Source: Morinoia aosen (lineage: Eukaryota; Arthropoda; Malacostraca; Amphipoda; Talitridae). From it: a DNA stretch of 64,000 nt. Shown here piece by piece: positions 1 through 12,500 of this stretch. Both the position numbers and the translations under genes were made by a program. The notes beneath the pieces were generated by a model. It saw nothing but the letters and a program-made list of their open reading frames with translations. It was not told the DNA's origin and did no database searches. The DNA is taken from NCBI GenBank assembly GCA_030386875.1, contig CM059575.1, forward strand, positions 48,328,859 to 48,392,858, read 5' to 3'. How positions within the stretch are numbered: position 1 is the stretch's first letter; every line of letters starts with the position of its first letter.

Positions 1-117
1 ATGAATAATCACTCTAATTTCGTGTCAATAGCGCTGGTGGTTTTTGAAGTTCCATCAATCTTGGGAATTGTTCCTAGAATTCCTTCCTCATAACTATCTT
101 ATTTCAAAGGCCATTGA

Positions 118-202
118 AAATTCGAATATTTTCGAAGTTTATTATTTATGCATCATTTAAATTCGAATACTTTCGAAGTTGATTATTTTTGCATAATTTA
201 AA
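118..202. repeat. Two-copy AT-rich tandem repeat
   Basis: Two adjacent units of about 41 bp, each starting ATTCGAATA and continuing TTTCGAAGTT, differ at a few positions. They lie next to the arm of the mariner-type element and may belong to its interior. No coding content is visible. Confidence 0.55.
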
Positions 203-204
203 TC

Positions 205-450
205 ACTTAAATATTGAATGGTTTTAAAATCATAAAATTAAAAGTTTGACAAAACTGTGCAAACAGGTTTTCAGTATCAGACACTAGAAATACTGCTCAA
301 ACAAAACAGTCGGATCAATTCTTCTGAAATTTTGTACAGAGATGGAACAAATGTTAGGAAACAAAATTTGACTTTTAATTTTGTGTAGGTTTAATAGTTT
401 CTGAATTACAGCCCTTGAAATTTGTGCATCTTTTTTGGGGGGACACCCGT
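205..450. mobile_element. Partial GGGTGTCCC-ended element (right arm)
   Basis: This segment matches the right arm of the complete element at 29814-30579, including shared blocks around GTTTTCAGTATC, GATGGAACAAATGTTAGG and TAGTTTCTGAATTA. It ends in GGGACACCCG followed by TTA, so read from the other strand it starts TA-AC-GGGTGTCC. That is the same TA-NN-GGGTGTCC boundary as the complete copy and fits a Tc1/mariner-class TA target. The left arm is not in the window. Confidence 0.75.
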
Positions 451-785
451 TACATACTATATAGTCCACCCCTCTGACAATTATTCTAGAGTTGAATTTA
501 ATATTTTCTCCCCTTTTTTGAAATTAGGAAAAAGCAGAATACATTAAAAGCTGAAAGAAATGAAATAATTATTTTCTCTAGGAATTGAAACGGCCGAGCG
601 CACACGACCCGTCAAAAATGTTTAATAATGTTCAACAAGTCACGTGACATGCGTTCCTATTTATACTAACAATACAGGAGATGCTCATTCCGACTCTAAA
701 TCTGTTGGATTGATGTACCGAAAATTGTGGAGTTGATAAAGCTTGTATCACAAATACGCTCATCACATACTTTCTGTTGGTGGGT

Positions 786-808
786 GTGACGGACAGACAG
801 ACGGACGC
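786..808. repeat. GACA/GACG-rich microsatellite
   Basis: A short run of GACGGACAGACAGACGGACG. Like the copy at 1222-1260 it is followed by a TTATTAT(T/A)GTA tract, so the two look like members of one dispersed repeat rather than independent microsatellites. Confidence 0.65.
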
Positions 809-1213
809 AGCTTCTATTATTGTATAGATAATTCGTTTCTATTCATGTTGGCTTTTTTTCCGAATTTATACTCTGAAACATATTCTATTATCTCTTCGAA
901 GCTTTTCGAGAGAGGCACAATTCCGAAAATAATCACTTAATTTCTAAAATCTATGGCCTTATACGTACTAAATGGTGGCCACAGGTTACTGGTCAAACGA
1001 ATTTAAAACTTTTCTTTTCGCATTATCAATTGAAAATATCAAACCATCACGATGAATTTCAATAGAAAAAAATCCAAAGAAAACTTCCATTTGCAGAAAT
1101 AAACTGATTAGGGATTCTGGATACCATAATGTTAGTGAATGGGAATTGATTTGCCACAAAAAATAACGCAATAGATTTATTTCTTGTACTTCTTATAACC
1201 ATCGATCAGAAGA

Positions 1214-1262
1214 GTGAGACACACGGACAGATGGACGGACAGACGGACGGACGGACGCGGTT
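1214..1262. repeat. GACA/GGAC microsatellite
   Basis: An irregular array of GGACAGA and GGACGGAC units is followed by a TTTTTATTATAGTA tract and then by CACGGCCGATCAAAAATG. A similar CGGCCGA...TCAAAAATG block sits at 590-620, which supports a dispersed repeat. Confidence 0.65.
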
Positions 1263-2872
1263 TTTATTATAGTACTAGCGTGCACGGCCGATCAAAAATG
1301 ACGGAATTCAATACCTTTCTTGAACAAACTTTCTAGACGTGGATGACAAAAATATAAATCCATCTTAGAAGTACTCATGATAAAAAATATTACTGTCCTT
1401 GTGCACTGGTGAAATTTATGAAATTTATGGTATTTGGAATGTTTTCAGTAAGAAAATTTGTACTATCGCATAAATGCAACAATCATTACAGCTGAGATAG
1501 TGCATTGCTTTCAGTTACAATATGTGTGTGACTAAGTGAAGTTTTTGCTAGTGTGATGAAATCAGATTCACTGCAGCTCGTTTATATTGTATTCTTTTCA
1601 TGTGTCCTAATATCGATATTGATTACCGTACAACATTTCTAAATCTTCCTTAAGAAAAAGTAATTAATTATATTACGCCGAGAAAAAGATACCATTTCAG
1701 TTTTTACAATTGTAAAAACCTACTTGTAAAAATCTCCATTTCAGCGTATGCTTACTTCGAAACTGGGGAGTGATCAAAAGATAAAAATTGAACTTGAAAA
1801 TGAAATCGTGAAATACAATATAACTTTTAAAGAACCGAACAACAATCGAAGAAAAACTTAATAATAAATGAGCCAAAATTTTCATTATTGATACATGTTA
1901 ACTTGACTTAACAAGGAAGTAAACAAAGTAAAGAGATAAATTTGAAGTACATAGGTAGGCTACTTTATATTGCTGAAAAAATTAACTAATATTCCAGTTA
2001 TTAACATAAGAATAAGCTAATTGTATTTTAATTGTCAATAGTGATAACATAACCTGACAACTAGATGTCTTTTTTCGTCAGGTTTTGGCAAAGACAAGTC
2101 ATTATCATTGTATCATAACTTAAAGACTCAAAATATTTATAATCACAACATAACCTTAAGTTTCTGCAAAGACTAGTTATTGTCAATCAGTACATCAAAG
2201 CAAATCCAAAAGAAAAACAAGAAAAAATCGTTATAAGGAACCTCTGGTATAGAATATGGACACATCAAGAGCGTACAGAGTTACCACTCTTTACGTGAGC
2301 AGAGTGTATTGCATCAACTGAACACTGAACTGCTCTGCAAGTAACTTGCAGCACATTTACAACTAGTAAATGTGCATGACCAGAATGATACTGATGCAAA
2401 GATTAACAGCTCATGAGGTTACTGTGGTAACAGGTTCCATCTTCAATCATTTCCGTGTTGACGATAGTTGCAAACTATCCAATGAAGATCTGTTTCCTAA
2501 CCCCAAAATATTTATAATGCTATTAAAAAAGAAGATATTCCTATAATTGAAGCATTACCCATTCATGCACTTAAACTATCCCTTAATGAAAACACTAATG
2601 ATTTTTTCGCTCTTAAACTGTTTAGCTGAACTTCAGCTTGCTAGGTATGACGAAACTGCTTGATCATTTTGCTCCTGTCTCTCTTGTGTATAAAAATCGA
2701 GGTTTTTGTACAATATATCTAGTCCTAGTATTTCTGTGATAAAAAATTATTGATCCTTTGTCTAATCGTTTTCGTCTGTTATGATTTACGTATCTATAGT
2801 CTATATTACTTAAATGTTAGTTTTTGCGTTTTTCCAATGTGACTAAAATTGTTCTGTATATATATATTTTTT

Positions 2873-2908
2873 CAGCATGAGGATGACGTAAGATACGTCG
2901 AAGCGTTG
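2873..2908 (+). ncRNA. Degenerate hammerhead-ribozyme-like motif
   Basis: The sequence reads TGAGGA, then a perfect 6-bp stem GACGTA/TACGTC with loop AGA, then GAAG. This has the order of a hammerhead core (CUGANGA, stem II, GAAA). The base before UGA is A instead of C and the last A of GAAA is G, so it is probably inactive. Penelope-like retroelements and retrozymes of animals carry such motifs; no associated reverse transcriptase is visible nearby. It could also be chance. Confidence 0.25.
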
Positions 2909-3075
2909 AATTTAAAAGTAGACAGATATCTATATTTTAGTGAATTGCGCTGTATGTTAGTAAAAAAATGCTAGGAGCATTCCTGAACCAGCTTACACGT
3001 CAAGAAATTGGACTGTTTTCAGCAATTATAAATGATTTTTGCATAAATTAGAATAAAAGACCCAAAAAATAGCGA

Positions 3076-3222
3076 CTCCACCCTCGATTCCACCACATCC
3101 GAATGACCGACTCTCACTCCGACTCCGACTCCACCACATTCGGGAAAGCGATTCCGACTTCATCCTAAAACATGCGACTCCGACTCCCGACTCCGACTCC
3201 GACTCTGCAACCCTGCTCTGCA
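3076..3222. repeat. GACTCC hexanucleotide microsatellite
   Basis: An interrupted array of GACTCC and CGACTC units, densest at 3118-3136 and 3174-3206. It ends in CTGCAACCCTGC. Confidence 0.85.
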
Positions 3223-3831
3223 GTCAGCTTTTAGAGATCATTGTCATAGCTCAAACCACCTTTTTAAAAGTTCTAATTTCTAGACGCTTTGCTGAGCTAC
3301 AGATGCATTCGTGCTTAGAGTTTTGGAATCCTTGTTCATTTTTACCCACCCATAGACCTCTTCTAAATCGTGATCAAAGTACAATGTAATTAAACATTGC
3401 CCCAACTGTGTGAATTGACGGGTGTTCGGATGTGTATGAGGATAGATCTGTTTCTTTGCGTTGATGTTATTGTGTGTTTGTTTAATAACTTGAATTCGGG
3501 TATATGTGTACGTATGGCTTCGAAAGTTCAAGGAAATTCAGTTTTTTAATAGTTAGGCGTAGCTACGTATTTTTCGAAATATATATATTGTCATTCGTTT
3601 CTAATAGTTCTTACGATCTGTTCATTATCGTTTTTGTTCTTTGTTTGCCAGCACGGAGGATGGTATCGGAGATTCCGAAACGCTTTCTAGTAAAAGAATG
3701 TTTCCTTTTACATTGGTTCTTTTTTTCATTTTACGCATAAGATTACCGAAAAAATCGCCCTTTCAATTATATGTATTTCAACATCATGAGCAAGCCCAAT
3801 TAATTCATTTATGTCAATGCTAAATATGGAT
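3223..3831. other. Non-coding flank of the foldback
   Basis: This contains small open frames of 60-83 codons with no recognisable domain. If the piggyBac pseudogene at 5329-6560 had simply been split by the foldback, its C-terminal part should lie here on the minus strand. I could not find the expected MGGVD-like or cysteine-rich motifs. Confidence 0.5.
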
Positions 3832-5328
3832 ACTACACCTTTTTCACTTCAAATTAATCTAAGTCAAGTTTAATTTAATCCAAGTCAAGTTCAATTTAAT
3901 CCAAGTCAAGTTCAATTTAATCCAAGTCAAGTTTAAATTAATCCAAGTTAAGTTCAAATTAATCCAAGTTAAGTTCAAATTAATCCAAATCAAGTTCAAT
4001 TTAATCCAAGTCAAGTTCAATTTAATCCAAGTCAAGTTCAAATTAATCAAAATGAAGTTCAAATTAATCCGAGTCAAGTTTAAATTAATCCAACCCTCAG
4101 TCGAATTATAAAATGACATAATAATTTGTTGATTCGAGTTTTTTGTATTAAATATGTATCTATTGGATGTTGTAAGTAAGACTGGTTTCGAGGAATTATT
4201 TACACTCATAGCTATTTATATACGTGAAATTCTACTTTATCATATCTATGAAATCATTTACATGCAAATACAAAAGGTTATAATTGAACGATATGTACAT
4301 TTATTCTTTAAAAGAAATATACAAATGCGATTCACTGAGTACTATTGTACGATTCCGTTTGATCACAATTTATACATGTACGTTACTTTCCAGATGCATT
4401 CTTGCATTAGCAATATAAATATTACCTTCCATTCTAATTCCGTGTTAGTCAATGTGAAGAAATGTAGGATCCACTTACAATACACAATAATAATACAAGA
4501 AACAATGTTTCTAACTTAATACTGATTTTATTTGTGTGTGTTCACAATTCAATATATAATACTTTCATAACTTTAATATTCACAAAATGAGTATTATAAA
4601 AGGTTTTGAAGCCTTAAAAGTATTATATATTGAATTGTAAACACACACAAATAAAATTAGTAGTGAATTAGAAACATTATTTCTTGTATTATAATTATGT
4701 TTATTGTAAATGGATCCAACATTTCTTCACATTGACTAACAGGGAATTAAAATGGATGATAACATTTTTATTGCCAATGCAGGAATGTATCTGAGTAGTA
4801 ATGTACAAATATAAATTTTAACCTAACGGAATCGTACATTAGTACTCAGTGATTCGCACTTGTATGTTTCTTTTCAAGATTAAATCTACATATCGTCCAA
4901 TGATAATATTTGTACATGCATGTATTTGATTTCATAAGTGGAAAAGTGGAATTTCACGTGCATAAATATCTATGAGTGTAAATAAATCCTCGCAACCAGT
5001 CTTGCTTATAACATCCAAAAGATACATATTTAACACAGAAAACTCAAATCAACAAATTATTATGACATTTTATAACTCAGCTGAGGGTTGGATTAATATA
5101 AACCTGACTCGGATTAATTTGAACTTGACTCGTATTAATTTGAACTTGACTTGGATTAATTTGAACTTGACTTGGATTAAATTGAACTTGTCTTGGATTA
5201 ATTTGAACCTGAGTTGGATTAATTTGAACTTGACTCGGATTAATTTGATCTTGACTCGGATTAATTTGAACTTGACTTGGATTAAATTGAACTTGACTTA
5301 GATTAATTTGAAGTGAAATAGGTGTAGT
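3832..5328. mobile_element. 1.5-kb foldback element with tandem-repeat arms
   Basis: The left end ACTACACC (3832-3839) is mirrored by GGTGTAGT at 5321-5328, and the two arms of about 700 bp match in reverse complement almost to the centre near 4580. The outer 250 bp of each arm is a tandem array of an 18-bp unit, AATCCAAGTCAAGTTCAA-like on the left and its complement on the right. The inner part of each arm is unique sequence; for example GGATGTTGTAAGTAAGACTGG on the left has a diverged mirror near 4990-5020. Arms made of short tandem repeats are the hallmark of foldback (FB/Galileo-type) transposons. Open frames of 109-121 codons inside merely translate the repeat (N-L-T-W-I-N). No clear target duplication flanks it. 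Confidence 0.85.
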
Positions 5329-6560
5329 TGCTTTCAATTTTGACGAATTCATTGTCCAGCCACCTGACCATGAAAATCTCATTGGAGGCATCAAATCTGT
5401 AATCATAAGATCCTCGTGGTTCTCTTTTCCTGTTCTTTGATGCTTTCACAGGACATTTTTTCATTCTGTTTTCACTCACGGCTCAGGCTGCTTCAAATAT
5501 TTCATCCCTGAGGTAAATTAGCGGATGAAGACTTGTAAATAAATTATCGAAAATACACAATGCGGCCGAGGATCTGCTACAACTTCCAGCATTTGAAGCA
5601 AAACCCTCCTCCCAAGTGAAAGATTGTCATGAGGCCCTTCCCGATGACTTGCCTCAGTGCAGATCAAAGTTTTGGCAGAATCCTGAGACACGGCACAACG
5701 CCCAAAACTTGTAGCCAAATCTTACGGGCTTTCCTTTTATATGAACTGTTTCAGTCTCTTATGGCCGTAGTTTTTGATAATCATTTCGCCCACGGGAGTT
5801 TTTTTCAAAAATCTAAAACTTATTTATTAATTTTTGCATCATTTGCATGAGGACACATGTTTTGCGTCCCCAGTCAGATTTATTTTCTCGCCATTCTTCG
5901 TTATTACAAAAATTAATATGAATCTTTGGCTGTTGGAAACGGTTCCGCGTCATAACATTTTGATTAGAGACCGGCCCAAATCTTCGTCATTTGACCAGTT
6001 GTTCCTCGAGCCTGGCAACTTGCATTAATTGCTGAAAAACATGATAACAGCAAAAAATGTTTTCAGTTTGTCCACTGAGAGGATACCAAAGCGGTCCTTA
6101 CTTGATCTGAATATCAGATGCTCTCTTTCTTGATGTGATCGTATATTCATGGAGTAATGATTTCATAAAATATTTCCAGTCTGCAATATTACAAAGAGTC
6201 TTTCATTTTTCTGGTGGTTTCCAAATAACTCTCGGTTCTGCTAAGAATCTTTGTAAGATCAGGATTTTTTTTGTCCGTAGATGTTCATAGCTACACAGTT
6301 TCCGCTCTTTTTTGCAGTTTTTTGAGAGCTCTTCTGCCACAACGTAGAATAATTTTCAATTTGATTGTCCGTGACATTCAATTCAAGGGACCAAGAACAT
6401 GGTAAATTTGAGACCAGTTTCATCTTCAGTCGCCTCATATTCATCCGTGAGTGAGGCAGTGTGCGTCGTAAGGAACATTAACTGCATTAGCGGTCTCACT
6501 TTCTTTTTCTTTATCTGATACTTCTTCCAATAATTGAACATTTCCATCCATTGTCAGAGT
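5329..6560 (-). pseudogene. piggyBac-family transposase pseudogene (copy 1)
   Basis: Read on the minus strand through several frameshifts and stops, this follows a piggyBac (DDE_Tnp_1_7) transposase in order. Near 5900-5970 is VMTRNRFQQPKIHINFCNN, the RF...LHF block. Near 5690-5770 are GHKRLKQFI and KPVRFGYKFWALC. At 5560-5600 is GRRVLLQMLEVV. At 5515-5555 is FDNLFTSLHP, with the second catalytic Asp. At 5340-5450 the tail ends in RWLDNEFVKIESN. The MGGVD region and the C-terminal cysteine cluster are missing: homology stops exactly where the foldback begins. It carries many disruptions, so it is an old, inactive copy. Confidence 0.85.
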
Positions 6561-9500
6561 TTTGATACGCTGTCTTGACATCTGTAGGTGAAAGAATAAA
6601 TAGTGATTATCTGATAAAATCTGATGAACTCAGTTATCATCAAAAATATTGCAGCACTGTGAAGTACCCGTTACAAAATATGTTCAACAAAAACGTAAAA
6701 AAAATATCCTCACATCACAGGGAGAGCTGTATTCTAAGCTTCCGTCTCAATTTGAATGCTGGAACTCAAATGATTACCTACACTGCACTCAGCCGTCACT
6801 CAAATTGCAATGTGTCGATGCACGCGTCAGTATGTAGTAGATCTCGAAGTTAAGTTAGCTGCACGTTCGACACACTTAGGCCCAGCGTCATATTTATAGG
6901 AGAGCCATGTTTCGACCTTCATTACGGGAATAATCGGGCAGAGCCGCATGACTTTTGTATTCAGTTGTGTAAACCAACGTGTAACCAAGTAAGGAGCTAT
7001 ATATGCAATGCGTAACCAAGAATAGCAATACATACGTGCCGTTTGATACTATATGTACAAGTTCATTCGCCACCAAATAATTAGCGTTTTATACATTTTC
7101 ACAAGAATTTTTAGGTTGTTTTCAAAAACTCGTGAAAAAAAGTTGATGAGTTTAATGACAATTTATTCCTTCCTAAAGGTAATTATGCTGTTAGAATTGT
7201 CAATGCATGTTATCAAAAACAATTTAAAGCGAACTATGTTAGCGTCCTGTATGTAGGACAACGGGACCTAATGAGTTAAATTGAGCAATGCATAGTGGAC
7301 CGTATGACTGAAAAGTAAATTAGAATGCATGATTTTTGCTCTAGCGTAACTTTTTTACTTCTTGCATAACCTTCAACACTCCTTGCCCTCACGTGAAAAT
7401 TCGCTTCGGACTGTATATTCTGAGCGTCAGAGGGAGCAGGCAAAAACACGGTATTGTAATGATGTTCTTCTTTCGTTGCTGAAGAGTAGAAATCATAAAC
7501 GGCTTGCCATAGATGTTGAGCGGTTTAATATTAAACGTTAATGTCAAATTATTGAATAAACAACTTTCAAACTTAGGGAGAATAGACCAGAGCCGTTCAA
7601 CTTATACGAGAGCAAGATATAGGTGCAATAGTGGAACATCGCGGGAACTGAGGGCACGAGATTTTGGAAGTCTTATAACACATTTTTGACGGTAATACTA
7701 TAACATGAATTAAAGGATATCACGAGCGTTTTTTCTTTTTGGTACGAGTATGCAGTGTTGTAACTCAATTTAATCAGGTATATGTAGCCAATTCTCAAGC
7801 AGCTTCAAAGTGAAAAACATTGAAACCTAATTCGGTGCAAATCGTAGCAAAAGCTTTCTTAAACTTTATAAAGTAAATGCACAGATTTTCAAGAACGTAG
7901 AAATATCTAATTTGCGCTAGCAAAATTGCAGCATGTGTGAGGAAGATTCGTGAATAACAATTAAATTTTTAAACTTTAGAGACTCAGAACATTTTAACGT
8001 AAAATTTCGCTTTTGATTATGAGGTCAAGTTGAATGATCAGTCGCGTTGGGTAAATATGATAATTACATATTGTGTAAAATTTGCTTAGAGATAAACTTA
8101 TAATCCATGGTCACGTTTAGATGGGGAAAAAAGGACGAAAAAGTCACGTTTCTAGCATTCGAACACAACGTGAGTTGGCGAGATATAGTGCCTACATCAG
8201 CGCGTATGCTGCAGGCCGTGTTGACCATGAGCAGACCGTGCTGACAACTTCACTTTACATTGCGACTGTTTATACCTTCAGAGAGCTCCAGGCGGTACAT
8301 GTACAATATATTTATTACTGTCAGAAGGAGTGCAGCGACTGAAGTATATACTGGAACTTCCAGTAATAGTAAGTTATGTCGGCCAAAAAGTCAGGGACTA
8401 AAATTAGATGAAGTATGCAGGTTGTGTTTCGCGACAAAATTATCCTGGAAAAACGGATCCTGGCGCTTCGGATTCTAACATTGTGTGATGTAGATGATTA
8501 AAATCGCTCTGTACTATGCATCTTTCCTTAAGCTTGATATCTTTTAAGTCGAGTTTGTCTGATGAACGACGTTGCTGAGTAACATAATAATTAATTCTAA
8601 TTTTAAAATATATGAAAGGCGTTGCTCAGGCTTTATAAGTTTTTTGAAGAAAAAGTTTTTTACGATGTGCTAAATTACAACACTTACAGATACCTTATTC
8701 TGCAAAAGTGCATGCGCGTATGACTTTAGAGGCGGTTAATTATGTAGCGCTTTTATTTTGCTCAACGTTTGCAATTGCCTTCCGTTTGTTTTTGGACTTT
8801 TGCCCTCATGCCATCTTCAAAGCTTGCTTAACGTGTTGCATTTTTAACGTGTGATTCTTAGAATGAAATATATTACCATTGAAACGTGCCCGTTATTTAC
8901 TAAAATAGGTCACACCTTTTTCTATATCAGTTTGCCTTCACCTATGTACCCTTTCCATTTCCCCCTCGCATTTCCTCTATTGTTCCAAGGAGGGTTTTAA
9001 TTTTTCTCGAGAAACTGTACTCCTTATGTTCTCTATTGAGAGACACTCAAGTCCCGTGGCAGTTTTTCACATTTGTTACAAATTTACGGACAATTTTATG
9101 AGAGCACAAAGAAAGATTATTTATGGACATTTGCTGACAACTGACGCTCCAGATGTTTCCAGAACTGATGCGAATCTTGTTTGAATATGAATTTCTTATT
9201 TAAAACACTGGCCTTCATCCATGGAATGATTTCTGTTTAAAAAGACCTTGCACAAGGATTTGACGTTTGGTTTTTCGTTGTCAAAGCAAAGGCGAGTAAA
9301 GACGTTAAGTCCACCAGAGAAAACGCTGAGGCATGACTCTAGCTCGTTTTTCGTGGTCATAGTGAGTTAAACATCTGTTCTCCAAGAGGCTATTCAGTTA
9401 TCATTACGGCTGTCTCAAGCCCAATCAACTGTGAAAATCTTTTCATGAGGAAAGAACTTGATTGTCTGCCCGCTGGTTCAAAACTTTCTTGCACCTCATT

Positions 9501-12500
9501 TAATGAACTTCTTTCACTTTATTTGTAAGAAGTTTTTTATCTTGCGCATGAGAAGTTAGGCCAAGTCCTTTGATCGCTCTGTGAATTGTCATAATGCTGA
9601 AGAGCCCATTCTTGGCCAATGTCGAACAATGAGACGAGTGCATTGGCATGGAGGCTTCCTTTGAGGCCGGCAGGAAAGGAATTTGCGAATTTTATCTTTT
9701 CTTTGAGTATAGGTGGATCTGAAACCTTGGTTAGATTCATCAAAGCGCTGACTGGTATCGTAAACTGACTGCCTAAACTAGAGGAGGATTTTACAGTGAA
9801 GGCTGAGCTTCGGCCTGCACGATGAAGTTCACTAATAACTGAAGGTCTCGACTGCTCTTAAGTAACAGACTTCAAATGTTTTTGCTGGCTTTAAAGGTAA
9901 CTAACATACCTGTTGAATTTTTTGTTGCCAATTTTCACAGGGATCAGAGTTACCAATTATTTTAATTTGTGGGGATTAATATGAAAAATCTTGCACAATG
10001 GCTGTGGAATTACTGATAGCATGTGCTGGCTCTAATTGCTGTTATTTAGATAACTTTTGTAGAGTCATTCAAGTATTGACAATAAGAGTAACATCTCGAA
10101 ATGCATAGCTGACCCTTTTCCGTGATCTATAATAAATATCTCTCATCTAAGTCTCACAAGTTACTTGAATTAGTGCGATATAGTTGTCGAGGTTTCGTTG
10201 CAAAATTGTTACTGGAATTTTATGATCACTTATTCCGATGTTTCTTTTGAAATAACTGTTTACTGCCCCCGGCGATTGAGAGGCCGTGTAAGATGTGAGC
10301 ATCACTGTTTATTCTATGTCGTAGCGCATCAAAATTCTTCAGGCTATTTGCATAAACAAGGGCGAATGTTGTTCGAAGACTCGGGCTAAACGTAGAAGAA
10401 ACCGGGTAATTTTGAGCGTTTGTAGATTATAGTTTTGGTTGTAGCATGCCATCAAAATGAACTGATGGAATGGTCTATGTAAACTCTTTCTCTACATACT
10501 GAGGCAGAACAGACGAAGAGAATGAGTCCCATGTAAGATTCAGTAAAATGCTAAGAAATGTTGTAAAAAATCAATAGGACTGGAGAATTTAAGTCGATTT
10601 TAATCCGACTTTTATTCAATTTTTTCCCGTTACGGTCGGCGAAAACACAGGAGCATGTTAATACGTGCATCGCTAATTTGATTCTAATGCTAGTAGCATA
10701 GTGTTTAAAAATTAGAGCAAAATTCATTACTAGGGGCACTTTACTTGGTACAAATCATCTGTTACCGATATGCGACTTAATTGCTTCATTCTTGCTAGTG
10801 GAAATAAATAGGATGAATTCAATCAAAACTTTCATGCATCATAGATAAGCAATTACTGTTTCAACTATTTGAGTTTCAAAGGGAATATTAGATATTTTGA
10901 GGATTCGAAAACTTGGACTCAAGTTTTTCCAAATCATCAAAGCGTGGTTCTTTTCAGTTATTGTCTCCAAAACTATTTTGAATTAAATTCATGTAAAACC
11001 TGATCAGGTGATTGTCTGCAGAATTCTTGAGTAGGAAGCCAATGTTTGTTCATGTGACGATTGCGTAAATAACTATCCCCTCTACATGACGCACGTAAGC
11101 TTTTCAACGTTGACGCATCAATAGATGCGAAAAGTGTAGATTAACATTTGAAACATTTTTCCTGTGTTCTTCTATTGATGATGAGTTCTCATCTCTAAAA
11201 GTTATAAGAAATTTAAATATATATTTCGTTATTTTCATAGTTATAAGTTCGATCGATAATTTCATCAGTCAATAAATTCGACTTTTTCCATTTTGCTCAT
11301 ACATATAATCAGTTCTATTTCCCCCATAAAGTGGTAATAGGCAAGCCCTCGATATATCTGCTTTTAAAACTCTCATAATGATGGCTATACCCTTGAAAAT
11401 TTTGTCATTTTTATGTTTCTAACTCCTGCAGAGTAAAAATTTCCGTCGAAAGATTGAAACTACTTATATAACATTCAATCGATCGAGAAAAATGCATCCC
11501 CCAAAAGGGTCTATAGCTTGAGTGGAATCTGGCTTAGTTTAATGCTTCTTATTTGAGTGCTAGAACTTCGATTTCCATCATATTATAAAGGAACTGTGCG
11601 CTTGCAATATCCGGGTGGAAAGCGTTATCATACGCCTTAATTAATTTCCAACCATTCAAAACAGGAGCTTTGAATTAAAAAAAAAATTTCATGTATACCG
11701 TAGCTAAGCAAGATGAACAAACGATTTTCGATTAGTTAATTAAATGAAAACTTACCATTAATCTCTCTGCGGTTCTTCACTGCCATTGACAGAGTGCGTA
11801 AGGCCACCCACATATGATCAGTTAGAAATTTACACTAAATGAAGACATTGCGGCTGAAGCATAATTTGCTGAAGCCACTAAAATATCAACCACATCTGTT
11901 AAAGAACCCTGGAACTGAATTAATACTATGAGAGAACATATTTATCCAGGTACAGGAATGTTGGGGAAAAAATATTGTGATTGTAGTCATTACTGATCAT
12001 GAGATAATGCATTTCAATTCAATAGGTACCTTAAGATTTCCACTTCTAAAGAAACAGTAATAAAAATATCAGATGTATTGCGCTGACTAATTTAGCTAAT
12101 CGTGCGTACATTCCCTTTGTATTCATGAGAAATGCATAGTTGGACTTGGGTGCTTTCATTTCTTATCCATCACAGCTTTTGTTCATTTGTAATTATTTGA
12201 ATACGCTGTAAAAATTGAGGTTTGAATTAGTATATGCTATTACTCCTAATATTCAAAAGATAAAATACTTGATTATGACGAGAGAGACGATAAAATTTGA
12301 AATTAAGGTTGAGATGATGATTAAAAACATTGTAGTGATTCATTAACCTAGATGTTAATTAAGATGATAGAGGGAAAAGGAAAGATGGTCATGTTTGTTT
12401 TGCTGCACAAGGTATATGATCACATAAATCGTATAACTTGACTTCTTATTTACCTCGTTATGTTTCCTAACTATGTTTTATTAAATTGCAAAATAAGGCG

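Larger units (their letters stand above)
451..3075. other. Non-coding, no gene recognised
   Basis: No open frame here exceeds about 65 codons and none shows a known domain. The stretch holds two CGGA/GACA-rich microsatellites and a hammerhead-like motif, listed separately; the rest is plain AT-rich sequence. Confidence 0.6.

Noticed and set aside
3859-4519. Open frames of 116 and 121 codons
   Set aside because: They lie inside the foldback arms; one merely translates the 18-bp tandem repeat.
5868-5880. CCCAGTCAGATTT as another copy of the CCCAGTCAGAAATT terminus
   Set aside because: It lies within piggyBac coding sequence (the K-S-D-W region) and matches only part of the motif.
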